Origin: Epiperipatus broadwayi
Lineage: Eukaryota; Onychophora; Udeonychophora; Euonychophora; Peripatidae
Assembly (NCBI GenBank): GCA_028023455.1
Contig: JAQFVV010000001.1
Location: 27,458,426 to 27,522,425 of the forward strand
Length of the DNA: 64,000 bases
Direction of reading: 5' to 3'
Made by a program: the position numbers and the translations under genes. How positions within the stretch are numbered: the first letter of the stretch is position 1; every line of letters starts with the position of its first letter. The notes under the pieces were generated by a model. That model saw nothing but the letters and a program-made list of their open reading frames with translations. It did no database searches and was not told the origin of the DNA. Below are positions 35,916 through 47,979 of the stretch, piece by piece.

Positions 35916-37779
35916 TATTGATTTAATCATTTTATTATTATTTTGGAAAAATTTTCAACTTGGAGGTCAAATATTGAAAAAATAGAAAATCTGCATTAAT
36001 AATTCTTTTGACAAACAGTTTATTAATCAATTATTAAATGAAAACAGGCATTAATTATTTTAAGTAAATATAATCAAGGACCTACTATATATATATATTT
36101 AACTGTATCAAAGCTCAATTTATTCAAACTAGGACTTATATAGTAGTTCTCTCATATCTGTTTTATTTGTTTCTAAGTCCTTGACTTTAATATTGAAGTT
36201 CATAGTTAATAATGAATTGTACATAATAGTATATTTTTAAAACCCATATATGTATACTATATTCATTTTCAGCATGTATCTAAATTATTTTCATACTTAA
36301 ATATACAATTTAATTCCAAAATTATACATATAAAATGTCAACAACAACAAAAAATAACAAAAAAAAAAAAGCAGTAATGTAATGCAGTTATAGTAAATTG
36401 AGCGTGAGTACAGTACTTTCACATGTATATACATTCTGGATTTTTTCAAAGCTGTGTGTACATGAGAAAATATTCACTTGATTGTCCTCTCTCAAGAAGA
36501 AAATATATTTTGTTTTTCATTCTTCTTTTGATAAGAATTGACAGCATTGAAATGCAAAAGTTATGATATATAAGCATGTTATTATATAAAATTCTATATC
36601 TGATTTTACTTTATTCATCTGAAGATATCATGCTCTTTTTAATTTTATGCATTCTGATATTGAAATAATCAACTCCATTTGTTAAACAATAATAACATAA
36701 CTTTATTCAGTAGATTGGAAATATATAATTATGAAGACTAGAATTTTATAGATGGAAGATTGATAAAGTTATATAATTCTGAGAATAATTCATTTGATAG
36801 AGCAATATTTCCACATGTATTTTCTTTCTACCTCTTTTGGATCAACCAGCAACTATTTTTAGTTTTAAAAAAGTGAACAATATTTGATATTTTAAATTTA
36901 GTATAAATTTTAAAAAAAGTAAAATAAATTTTTTGTTCAGCCAATCACTTAGGCTGTTCTGACTGTCTACATTTGTAATAAATTATCGGTAAAAATAAAA
37001 ATAATTGAAGGCTTTATTGGTGGGAGTTTATAAGTTCAAACACTGGAAGATCCATGAACCTTGAGCTACAGATTCTACCACTTTTCTGCTACACCAAGTC
37101 AAGAGGCATAAATTGTTGTTATGCAATTGACTATTTTTTATTCCCCATCTTTTTTCACATGCCTGGCTGTCGAAATTTTTTTTTATATAGATTTAATTAC
37201 CAATATTATACTTATTTTAAAGAGTAGAGTTTAATTCCAGCAATATTTTGTTGATAAATCATATTGTATATTCGAAAGACTATTCTTTATTTTTTTTTTT
37301 TGTGATCAGCATTTGGAAAGCTGTTCTGCAAGAAAACAAACACTGCACTTTTTTTTCAGCAAATCATTTTGATGGCTGTGAAACTTTAATGATGTGAACA
37401 AATTCTTTTTTAAAAAAGTTACTTTTAAAATAGTGATGTCTTTTTACAGAACTTTTAAAATTATTAAATAACTATATATATATATTTTAAAAAAAAAGTC
37501 CTTTTTTATTTGTTAAAAATAAAAATTAGAAATATGTCATACTTAAAGTTCAATTTTTTTTAAAATCTAGAAAAACATTTCCACGTTAGAAAAAAAAAAA
37601 TGTAGAAATTAAACAAAAAAGAGAGAAAGAGGGGAATAAAAAATTTTGTTTGGTTAATATATAAATTTGCTTTTTTAAGTTTTTTACAGTTTTTATACAA
37701 TAAATTAATCTCTGTGTTTTGTTTTTTGGATGTGTGTCCCCTTACTGCCATTTTCTATATTTTTCTATATGTACATATA
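35916..37779. other. AT-rich sequence, no gene confirmed
   Basis: A possible tRNA-like SINE trace lies at about 37030-37115 on the minus strand ('cttggtgtagcag ... aaggttcatgg'), too weak to call. Otherwise nothing. Confidence 0.4.
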
Positions 37780-37830
37780 TGAGTTTTTCCAAAAAGTAAG
37801 ATAACCCATCTTGTATTTGTTAACTTCTTT
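37780..37830 (+). repeat. Possible mariner-like terminal remnant
   Basis: 'gagtttttccaaaaagtaag' resembles the 5' terminus of many mariner-type elements (TTCCAAAAAGTAAG). The matching inverted end and a transposase were not found. Confidence 0.25.
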
Positions 37831-38739
37831 GCTTCTAGAATTGCTAAATAACTTGATCATTAACAGCAATACGTTGCTAGTACTTGCTACTCTCTTAACA
37901 GTTTATTTTGCTACCACACTTTTCATCAAAAATGGTTGGAGAATTTGAAAATATTATCTATACATTGGATGTTGTTGTTAATAAGGTAATCATAGAATAT
38001 TGAGAAATACTGTGAAATTATAGTCATTAAAGTAATACTAGTGGTTTTTTTTTATGCAAATGTATGTTGTTCAATACAATGATAGTGATAATACACATAG
38101 TACGTAATGCATATATGTTATTGCAGCGTAATCAGACATAAATCTTAGTCTATATTTGGCATGGATTATTATTTATAATCAGCTTTTAAGAATCATCTTT
38201 GAGGATGGAATTTCTGTAGGAAGTCCATCACATTAATTCTAAATAGACCCAAATGCTGACTTTAATTACAGATTATAAAAAAACTTATCAAAAGTTAAAA
38301 CAATGGATCAATAAATGGGTTCATTGTTTCATTAATTTGAAATTTTTAAAAACAAGGTAAGATGAAAATATTACCTTTTCAGAAATTTACATAATGCACT
38401 CTATTAAAGGTTCATTACCTGTTGGACTTATATAATGTAATATGACTTCTAATTTTAAGGCAAATTGTAATTAGTGATCATTTCTGGATGCTCCACTATG
38501 GATTGTGCCATAAAACTGAATTTGCTTATTATTATTATTTTTGAATATGATGGTAGTATATCAAAACAAAGTATTACATGATTTTTCTAATTCATATTTA
38601 ACATTTTTTATTACAAATTTTGTGCTAATAAATTTTGTTATAACAACAAAAAACAATTTTATTTCATTGGTTACTAGAGTCATCTATGTAAGCTTTAGCT
38701 TGAATAATATAAGCTGGATGAATAAATATATTCCAGTGC

Positions 38740-39520
38740 AGTGATAAATGCCATCAGAATCTAGTCAAGGACCTTAATTGTCATTACTATCTAGTGTTCA
38801 CTGATCTATGATGTGTCTAACAATCTGTGCTTGTGTTCTCTTGTATTTTGACTTCTAACTATAATGTAATGTATTAAATGCCATTATTTTGATCATGGAT
38901 GCACTCATGTTCCTGTTACAATAGTTTTTCTGCCTAAACAAGCCATTTGTGATTGTCAATTTATGTGTTGTACAAAAGTTCAATAATAATAAGCCATTTG
39001 AATTTACAGTACCAATATCATTTCCAATAACTTCTAGGCAAAGTCTACTATTTCTGTTAACAGATACATTAAAATCTCCAAAAAGAAAAATTCAATCTTT
39101 TAATGGTTTTGTGACAATAAAGCTATCCAACTAAGAATAAAAGGTTTCTGTCTGTAAATTCTCTGATTCTAGCATTTGGCATAGGCACTAATAAAAATGA
39201 ACATTAGGACTATAGTTCAAGTTGTGTTTTAATACCATTAGCCTTTCATTGACCAAGGAAAAATTCTAGCAATAGAAGATACTAAGTTAGACTGACCTGC
39301 CTTTCCAAAAAACTTGTATCCTTTTATGTGCTCTATTAAACTTTTTTCTGGAGATGGTGTACTGAAAATAACCTCATCACTACTTAGTCACCAGCATAGT
39401 TGGGATCTCAAAGGCTTGTGTCAAATAAAGTTCGTACATTTCTTAGAAAAAAGATTTATAATATTAACCTTTTATATTATTACTGCTATCCATTTTATCA
39501 TGACTGCTTGTATATTGCAA
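38740..39520 (-). pseudogene. LINE endonuclease (EEP) domain relic, RTE/CFDP2-like, minus strand
   Basis: Reading the minus strand, a decayed apurinic-like endonuclease domain of a non-LTR retrotransposon can be followed. 'GYKFFGKAGQS' (about 39288-39325) corresponds to GYtFFWsGk. 'FISAYA' (about 39175-39192) corresponds to iISAYAP. GDFNVSVNRN follows, with GDFN codons at 39068-39079, and then NSNGLLLLNFCTTHKLTITN. The last two are in one open frame. Further on, 'IKIMAFNTLHYS' resembles the HWHLIDYI region near the domain end. Stops and frameshifts are numerous, and the reverse transcriptase part was not recognised at lower coordinates. RTE-type ORFs of this sort are often annotated as craniofacial development protein 2-like. 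This copy is dead. Confidence 0.75.
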
Positions 39521-39846
39521 TGAATAATCTGCTAAGTAACATCTAGTCAGACTGCATAAGACGGCCATTTTTAGATCCTTCCACTTCCATTATAAGCAGG
39601 GCAATCCTAAATAGGGATGCCTAAAACTATGATCTTTGCCATCCGAAAAATTCCATTCCCCTCAAGTACATTTTAAACTGAACCATTAATAATTTTTCTG
39701 CCTTGAGTAAAAATCACAACTGAAAATTGTCTGCATACTAAGCCTGCCTTCCTGCCATTGCTTTCTTAATTCTTCAGGGTTTGAATTTTCAAAAACAACA
39801 ACAAAAAAATTGGATTCAGAAAATGCTGTGCATCTAGTATATAAAG

Positions 39847-40190
39847 CAGGCAAAATTCTCCATACAGTAGTGCCACTCAGTGCCAATCAGAATAAACAAT
39901 GGATGCCAGAAGGCTTGTGCATAAAATCCCTATCTAGTGCCTACTCATCCAATATCCCAAAACTAATTTCTGGTTTGTGGCCATTGTTAGTGAAGAGCTT
40001 TGGGTCTGAGGATATTGGATGAGTAGGCACAGATAGGGGTTTTATGCACAAGCCTTCTGGTATCCATTGATTACTCTGGTTGGCACTGAGTGGCACTACT
40101 GTATAGAGAGTTTTGCCTGTTTTAATAACAGTAATGTGCTAGCATGAGAAATAGTGATCATATGATGTTTAGTGGTTTAACATATAGTAT
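39847..40190. repeat. F1 repeat copy 3: compact palindrome
   Basis: The left arm (39847-39957) and right arm (40010-40118) are reverse complements ('ggatgccagaaggcttgtgc' and its inverse). The 52-base spacer retains part of the F1 interior ('tttctggtttgtggccattg'). The F1 edge sequence 'gatgtttagtggtttaac' follows at about 40164-40181. It is a deletion derivative of the kind of palindrome seen at 17320-18183. Confidence 0.8.
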
Positions 40191-43100
40191 ATAATTAAAG
40201 GATTGAAATGTTATTGGACAAATACACAAATTTATTATAACAGTTAGTATAAAATATCTGATGGACGAGAAGCTCACTATGACCAAGCTCTACAATAATT
40301 TAAGTAATTGAAGAAGGAAAAGATGAGGGCAGAAAAGCCTGTTTGTATTGGAAGCAGTATTTAGACTTTAGTCAACAATGTGGCAGGAGTTCTTGATCAG
40401 GTATTGTTTATTTATTTATGTTGATCTTTATATTTTAAAGTCATTCTACTATGTGCCTCTTGTCAAGCCCATTAGTATCCTTAGCCTAGTATCCAGCAAT
40501 TTTAACAAGTGCTTTTGTATACACAATAACAAAAATGAAATAACAGGAACTTTAATATAGTGATCATTGATCCTTGGCTGTATTGTTATGTGAACAAATT
40601 CTTTTAATCAAATAATAAATTTTTTACCTACTTTTATTGGACCAATATTAAAAAAACCATTACGGAATGATATTGTAATTCTTGAAGAATAAGAAAAATG
40701 CCTAAAATTCGCATTAGAGATTTAAAGTGATGAAGTAAAAAAAATATGGAACACATAAATGTAGTGATATCATAGACAGTGTTTTAGTTATCTATTTCAC
40801 TGTTTATATATTAGCTTGTATTATGCCATGCAGAAAGTTTTTAATATCTTTGAAATAATATCACTAGCAATATTGGATTAAAAAGGAAAATTAAATTGAG
40901 TAGTAGAAAAAGGAACTGTTTTACAAGCTATGGAGAGATTTCTAAAAGCAAAGATATCAGATCATAAATCAAATTAGGTGCATTGGATATATGCATAACT
41001 ATTAATACCATGACACATGGGTAATGACAAAACTTTCAAGTAAAAAGAATCTTGGTATTTGAAAGAACTTGCTATAGGAAATTATTATAGATTTAAAGAG
41101 CTTCCAATGGATAATTATATAAAAAAGTGAATGAGACAGAAATTATGTTGAAGGATATTGTAGAGGAGTTACAATTGCTTTGCTATAAACATAGAATAAG
41201 TAATGGTTTTAAAGTAAAAAAAAACATTTTTATTTTATACAAGACACAATAAAAAGGAAGAAGACCATAATATGGATATGTAATGTTGACAAATGGTACT
41301 ATGTTAATTTGCATTTGTTCAGTGTTTTTGCAAAGATTGGAAAAATCTGAAGAGAGTTGGTGAAATAGAGCTTATTACATTTAGGATTTTTCCCATGGTT
41401 TTTTGATTATATTTACAAGATATAAAAAGTAAGATTGCAATGTATTAATAATATCTTGTCAATTTAGAAAAGAAATAAATAGCAAATACCATTTTCATAT
41501 TCTGAAAATTAGTTGGAATGCAGTAAACTTGCTGATTATAAACAAACTGGCAAAAACTAATTATATAAGTCACTGAGTAATTTACAGTATATCTTGGGAA
41601 ATGCTACAGCTTTATTTATTTTAATTTTTTTTTAAAATAAATTTTAGCCCATCACTTTTATATGTTATTAAACACCAATATGACTATTATTATGTGTATA
41701 TATATTTTAAAAATTGCCATACATATATAGTGTAAATAGGAAAAAAGTACTAATAATATTAAGGTCTCTATTACTTTTAAATCAATAAACCACTCGTGGT
41801 TATTTATGGTACTTTATGTATTTGTATCTAAAATTTAGATATGTCTTGTCTCAATAAGCTGGAAGAAAAAAATATAAATATTTTCCCATTTTTTTTTAGT
41901 ATTTGTTTTTTAAACAGTATATTTGTTTTTATGAGTAATTTTCAAAAAAATAAATAACATCATTCATTACAAATCTGTCTATGAGTGTTTTAAAAAATAA
42001 TTTTTAACAAGTTGTTATTATAATGCATTACATATATTAAAAGTGATTTGCAGATCTTTTTACTACTTTTCTCTTAATTGCTGTAGTTTTGAAAATGAAA
42101 GTACATTCTATTAAAGTAAGAATTATATATATTTGAATAGTGACTTTTTTTTTTGAGGAAGATGAATTCAAAATTTTAGTTACATATTTATGTACAATAT
42201 ATATAACATCAGACAGAAATGTTTCTGTCTCTACATAATAAGGTCAAATTTATTTTGCCTGTATCATCTATGGGTATTTTTTTCTAATAGAAAAAGGATG
42301 TACCTATTCTATCCTAATATTTATCTGTAGGCTGTTAATATGTAATATAACATAATAGAAGGTATGTTTGATTAACCTAGAACACCACAAAGATAAAGCT
42401 TAGCTGAAATACCATGTGCTAAGTCATGGATTTGATTCTAAATCATATGTTTAAATAAATACTGTAATTGCACTTATATTTTGGTGTGTGTTTGCATAGC
42501 AGTTATATTAACACTACTTATAATAAATCAGTTATATGTTTCTTCTTCCAATTAAAATGCTCCATCATCATCCTTGTCTTAAGTTTTCATTACATATGCT
42601 TCAGATCTTAGGACTTTCATTTTAGTTTCTTTTATTATCTCAAGATTTAACTGTATTATTATCTTTCTTTTGTTTTTTTTTCTTTTATCCTCACTATCAA
42701 AACATTAATTCTCTAAGTTTTTAATCACTCTGTTCTGTTGGCATAATTGAATCAAAATATTGAGTCTGATAATGACAAACTTTTCATTTTTTTTTTTTTC
42801 TAAAAAATATTATCATTACAGCTTTGTTGTATGAAATTATAGGATATTCCAGATGTATTTATAATGCATTTAGATAGTTTTTTTTTTTTAAAAAAAAAGC
42901 ACAATTAACTTTGTTTATGCCATCACATATTTCACTCTATATGTATTTTATCTTAGAATTTATCAGAAAATAGATGCACTCAATTTGGTTATTTCTGAAA
43001 TAAGAAAGCCATATGGGAAATTGAATCAATAAAATAAACAAAATAGGGAGAAAAAAATCTAGATAAATTTTGATACCAACTTTAGAAATTAATTTTTAAT

Positions 43101-43734
43101 TGCCATGTAAGGATTTTTTTTTGTTGTAATATCTATGACAAAAGACTTTTTGTTTATATATTTTTTATTTGAGCATTAAAAAAATATTCAAGAAAGTGTT
43201 TTCAATTGTTCTTTAAATTTTAAATGTTGCATTAAGATTAATATATAATGTTTTTTTTTTGATAGGATAAGTCACTTCTAAACAAACGTTGAAAATTATT
43301 AATCAGCTTATGTATAGCTCTAACTTTTTAAATATACTATTGCTTATATATATATTTAAAAAATATCTTTATTCTATGTTGCAAATTTTTTTTGTCTTCA
43401 TTCAAATATACTTATGTAACATTGGCAAGGCTTTGAAATTTATGGATGTCAACAAATTGTGTATAATATACTTTTTGTGTTTTCATTGTACATATTATAT
43501 ATATATAATAAATGCACATATATAAGATTGCTTTATTAATAAATATTAAAAATTACTACTTCATTCATTTAAAAATAAAATTTAAAATATAAAGTCAAAT
43601 ATCTATAAATTAATAAGTAGTCAGCAGACAAGTTTATTTTTTTCTATTAATAGCTCTATTTAAGTTTATATTTTTATGAATAAAAATATTTATATACAAA
43701 ATTATAAACATTAAAATTATTAAAAAAAAAAAAT
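40191..43734. other. AT-rich sequence, no gene confirmed
   Basis: The stretch was searched by eye for an upstream IDE exon without success. Short frames (40378-40560, 43289-43525) have no motif. The AT content rises rightward. Confidence 0.45.
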
Positions 43735-43988
43735 TTTAATTTTGAACTTGTGGCTCACCTCAGTGGAGTGCTGGGACTCTAGAAACTAGATCTAAAATGC
43801 TAACTCAAAAATCAGACTTATAAAACACATTACTATCATTTTGAAAGCCTGAACTTTTCAGACACGTAAATGTCTTCAAATCCAGATTTCCAAACCAGAT
43901 GGATATATGGGTCTGAATTCAGCTCAGTTTCACCATATAATAATAGCCTCTGCAATTTAGCATTGCAAAAGCCTTCAAAGATACACTT
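43735..43988. repeat. Repeat unit related to the adjacent palindrome
   Basis: 'cttgtggctcacctcagtgg' at 43748-43767 also occurs at 44168-44187 inside the next palindrome, and 'gggactctagaaact' is the inverse of the palindrome's spacer. 'gggtctgaattcagctcag' near 43909 is shared with F1 ('gggtctgaactcaattcag'), so these repeat families are related or mosaic. Confidence 0.5.
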
Positions 43989-44400
43989 ATAATACTTAAT
44001 AAAACAAGTCATAAATTTCGTAACTTGCTTTTAAGCTCGCCTTTAAATGCTCAATAGAGGGAACTTACTAATAGCTGTAATCAAGCTTTATTTTATAAGT
44101 GCCGAAAGAGAAAGAATTCAAAATCTCTATTGGAAAGTCCCTATCTCCAGACCAATTGATTTCGAGCTTGTGGCTCACCTCAGTGGAGCGCCAGTTTCTA
44201 GAGTCCCACTGCTCTACTGAGGCAAGCCACAAGTCAATTGGTCTGGAGATAGGGACTTTCCGATAGAGATTTTGAATTCTTTCTCTTTTGGCACTTATAA
44301 AATAAAGCTTGATTGGAGCTATTGGTAAGCTCCCTCTAGTGAACATTTAAATGCAAGCTTACAAGTTACAAAATTTATGACTTGTTTTATTAATTATTAT
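43989..44400. repeat. Near-perfect palindrome, arms about 200 bp
   Basis: The left arm (43989-44189) pairs with the right arm (44211-44400), including 'ttgtaacttg/caagttac'-type outer parts, 'aagctttattttataagtgc' and its inverse, and 'gaccaattga' against 'tcaattggtc'. The spacer is only about 21 bases. The minus-strand frame 44068-44346 is the palindrome read through. Confidence 0.8.
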
Positions 44401-45185
44401 AAATTAAAATTATTGTTTACTTAAATTTTTAGCAGAGTTTGGAGTTTTTAAAAAGCAGAAAGTTTATTATTTGCTTGTGACATTTTATAATTGCTGCACT
44501 CATTGGTTGCATTGTAAACCACAATTAAAATTTAAAGATTTTGTTTTATAATTTTTTTTATTTATTAATATATATATATATTGAAAGACTTATGTTCAAA
44601 GTCATAGTTGTGGAGGCCATTGTTGGGGAGAGGAGGAATGATAACAATGATGACTATTTTAAAAATTTAGTTCTACAATTATTATTTTTTGAAGCAGTTA
44701 GATATTCACTGAATTTCATTTACTTCCATAATTATTTTTAATTATTATTATTATTTTTTTGTAAAAAATATAACATTCAACTTTCAGATATCTTAGTATC
44801 TGAATATCATTCATAATAATTATTTTTTAAAAAAAATCACTATTATTAGCTTTTTGAAATAACTTTTTCAATAAGAATAAAAATTTATCATAGTTCGAAA
44901 GCATTTTTTTTATTGTATTAGATGTTCATGGTAGATTTTAAATATTTTTATAATGTAAATATATATGTATTAAAGGTCCTATTTAATTTTATAATAAAAA
45001 TCTGACATAAGGAAAATCATTTAAAGTTCAAGGTCTGTTTTAATTAAAATATATTTATGTTTAATGATCTTTTTGTATATATATTTTATAATTTTTTTTC
45101 ATCCCTGATACATAAATATTTAAAATATAAGTTTTTGGTATTTATATGAAAGTATAGTTTTATATGTAGTGTTTATTTTTTCCAG

Positions 45186-45277
45186 AACATGTAGATGATA
45201 TTGCAACTAACATCTTTCAGTATTTAAACATGTTGAAAAAAGAAGATCCCCAAGAATGGATTTTCAAGGAGTGCCAG
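45186..45277 (+). CDS. IDE: Insulin-degrading enzyme (insulysin), internal exon
   Basis: This 92-nt exon encodes a split codon plus 30 residues. Its core HVDDIATNIFQYLNMLK and EDPQEWIFKECQ matches the second M16 domain of IDE family zinc metallopeptidases, where vertebrate proteins have HVEDI...MFQY and GPQEWVFQEC. From memory about half the residues are identical. The acceptor is tttattttttccag just before 45186 and the donor is gtaagc from 45278. The exon starts with two bases of a codon and ends on a codon boundary. IDE degrades insulin, amyloid-beta and other short peptides in the cytosol. This part lies outside the HxxEH catalytic site, in the N-terminal half of the enzyme. Upstream and downstream exons were not found, so its introns must be many kilobases long. 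A lone pseudogene exon is possible, but the intact frame and splice sites argue against it. Confidence 0.87.
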
Positions 45278-45321
45278 GTAAGCACTGTAACATGATATAT
45301 TGTCATTAAAAGATTTAAATG

Positions 45322-45608
45322 ATATATATTGCTTATAATAACTTCTCTTATATACACATTAATGCAAAAATTTTTTTTAATAAAACTTCTTTATTTTCCT
45401 GACAATTTCGACTGTCCGGCAATCTTTATCACAGCTTCTCAAATTTCCTATATCTTTTTTTTTTTTAAAAAACGATAGAGGAAATTTGAGAAGCTCTGAT
45501 GAAGACTGCTGGACAGTTGAAACTGTTAGGAAAATAAAGAAGCTTTATTAAAATTTTTTTTTACATTAAGGTGTATATGAGAGAAATTATTATAAGCAAT
45601 ATATATGA
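45322..45608. repeat. Foldback hairpin element (family H), copy 2, in the intron after the IDE exon
   Basis: The left arm (45322-45453) pairs with the right arm (45474-45608), from 'atatattgcttataataa' against 'ttattataagcaatatat' inward to 'gaaatttgagaagct' against its complement. The spacer is a T-rich run of about 20 bases. It begins 44 bases after the exon's donor. The arm contains CTGATGA (45496-45502), a GACTG/CAGTT helix and GAAAC (45519-45523). It shares 'acttctttatttt', 'caatctt' and 'gacag/tttcga'-like blocks with the 28191-28551 element. Confidence 0.8.
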
Positions 45609-45679
45609 AGAAATGCAAAGAAAGTAAAGGAGATGAATTAAATGATTTATGTTGTTGTTTTTTTGAAGCAAATATATTT

Positions 45680-45979
45680 ATTATGTAATAAAATAAATTC
45701 TATAAGAATATGTAGATAATTGTCAACTATCATGGTAATAAATTTTGGTATAAAACAATATTTATTACTTTGCTAAACCAGGCTTTTGATATGGTGTATC
45801 TTTGTCAAAGCATGACTGAAGTGAATATTAACAAATACTTTAGCCATGCTTTGACGAAGATATATCATATTGAAAGTTTGCCTTAGCAAAGTAATAAATA
45901 TTGTTTTATATCATAATTTATTATTATAATAGTTAACAATTATCTACATATTATTGTAGAATTTATTTTATTACATATT
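45680..45979. repeat. Second intronic palindrome, arms about 135 bp
   Basis: The left arm (45680-45815) with 'tgtagataattgtcaac' and 'aacaatatttattactttgc' pairs with the right arm (45845-45979) carrying the complements. The spacer is about 30 bases. The sequence is unlike the preceding hairpin, so it is a different foldback family. Only 71 bases separate the two hairpins. Confidence 0.8.
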
Positions 45980-47249
45980 ATCTACCGTATATATAAATAT
46001 TATAATTTATTCTTATATATATATATATATTATTCGTTAAAATGCTTATTTTAAAATATAGTTATTTTTTATGGAAAAAAAAAACCCATGTTTTAAGGTA
46101 TTATTTATTAAAACAAAATATGAAATTTATATTAATTTTTAAAAGTTCTTAATTTATAATAGAGTAATTCTCAAACACATTAGATATTTCATGCTATAAT
46201 TAAAAATTATCATATATATTTTAAGAAATCTAATTTGTGCAAGTATAAACTATGTTAAGGGGATGGCTAGTAATGACAAATAATCACTCAATGATGATCA
46301 AGTGTAATCGTTTGCAGAATCTTTGCATAGTTACCTCATAGCTTGGTTGTGAACACTTATTTATGATTACTTCTTTCTAACTTTGGAATAGAAAAAAAAA
46401 ATTCATTTTATGCAATTAATTAGAGATTCATGATTACTTTTACATAACAATTGTATAATAATTATTTAAAACGAAAAGAATATATGTACATAGTTTGATT
46501 TTATTTGTATGTGTTTTAATTTTAAAAATAAAAATAAACATTTTGACTGTAATGTTAACAAAGAAAAGACAGCCAATAAAATGACTAGGCCTTTTTTCAC
46601 TGATTGTGTAATGTCATTACCTGTCAGTATCAATACTGTGTTGGGAGTTTTTGAGATGTTCTACAAATAATAAAGCACTTTAAATATTTTAAAGTAGACA
46701 GAATTTGGTAGATTTGTTAGAGATTAATATTTTTTCATTCATGTTTAAAAATAAATTTGTAATATAAAAGATGCCATTGATTTTCTGAAGACTTTACCTG
46801 CATATTGTTGAATGACATTTTATGTTTTTTGCTCTTATTATGAACTCATTTTTTCAATATTTTCAAAATTCAGATATGTTGTTTTTATATATATTTTTTC
46901 TTTTGTAAATATATATTTCTATGCAATCAAGTCCAATGTATTGATTTCTGAAACAGAATAATGGTTAAAAGATTACAAAAAGTGTGAACAGCAAGAACAG
47001 TGAACTTGTCACAGTACAAGAAGGTTAAATTCTATCATCGTGAATGCATAAAGTCACTATCATATGACTTATCCTATTCTCATTATTACTATTTTTATTT
47101 TATTTTTTTCACATCTTTATCCTGACTACCTGTACACTCATAAAGCCAATTGTGCTTTGAATTAAAATGTGTTTCAGTATATGTTTATTAACAATTTCAA
47201 AACATAATATTATATCAGTATTAAAAAATAAAAACTAAAGAAACTACGG
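45980..47249. other. AT-rich intron-like sequence, no gene seen
   Basis: No exon of the IDE gene or other feature could be supported. Confidence 0.5.
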
Positions 47250-47329
47250 ACTTATTAAATAGCCACTGTACATCGCTTGGCGGTGCTGTTTCTGTGCAGA
47301 AATGTTTTAATATAATGTTCCGGGCCGGA

Positions 47330-47868
47330 TAAAACAAAATACTTTTTTTTATATTTAAAAATATATGTTATTCTTCTAATAGTAAATGAAATGTTTAAAC
47401 AAAAATTACTTGATTAACAAACTAATCAGCCTGAATTAAATGAAATTCCATTAAATTAAATTACAGCGCATAGCACTGGAATGTGCAGGGGAGGGGGGGA
47501 CCGATGGTTTTGCCGATCCGAAGGATCATCCAAAAGATGCATTACTCTGATCAAACCAAGCTTATGATTTCCAAAACAATGTGCAATCTCAGACAAGTTT
47601 ACATTATTCTTAGCATTCTACATTAAATGTCAAAAACAAAACAATACACTTTTCTTTTTATTTAAAAATGTACATTATTCTTCTAATAGTAAATTAAACA
47701 TTTAAACAAAATTAAAAAAAGCAACAAACACGTGATTAACAAACTAATCATCCCGAATTAAATTGAATTCCATTAAATTAAATTTCAGTGTATAGCGCTG
47801 GAATGTGTGTGTGTGTGTGTGATGGTTTTGCATCCAAAAGATGCATTATTCTGATCAAACCAAGCTTA
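47330..47868 (+). repeat. Internal direct repeat of about 235 bp within the T8 element
   Basis: The block at 47330-47566 ('attcttctaatagtaaat', 'gattaacaaactaatca', 'gatcaaaccaagctta') is repeated at 47634-47868 in the same order. The second copy has a (GT)8 run at 47806-47821 where the first has a G-rich tract, and it lacks the 'gccgatccgaaggatc' segment. Confidence 0.7.
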
Positions 47869-47979
47869 CAAATTGTCATATGCATATTTTCATGAGTTCT
47901 GGGAAATGATGTTTGGCCCTACTCTTTTGCAATTCTTTTCACCTTCCAAGCTGTGTAGGGAAGCACGGAAATGGGCTTA

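Noticed and set aside
37030-37115. tRNA-like sequence on the minus strand
   Set aside because: The A-box is plausible but the B-box is poor, and no second copy or cloverleaf could be supported.
41320-41400. Candidate upstream IDE exon
   Set aside because: Acceptor- and donor-like sites exist, but the translation (FCKDWKNLKRV) does not match IDE in any phase.
42375-42450. tRNA-like sequence ('gcttagctgaaat ... gatttgattctaaatc')
   Set aside because: Box spacing is roughly right but key bases of the A-box are missing; too weak to list.
44068-44346. 92-codon minus-strand ORF
   Set aside because: It spans the arms and spacer of a palindrome, so its length and internal symmetry come from the inverted repeat.
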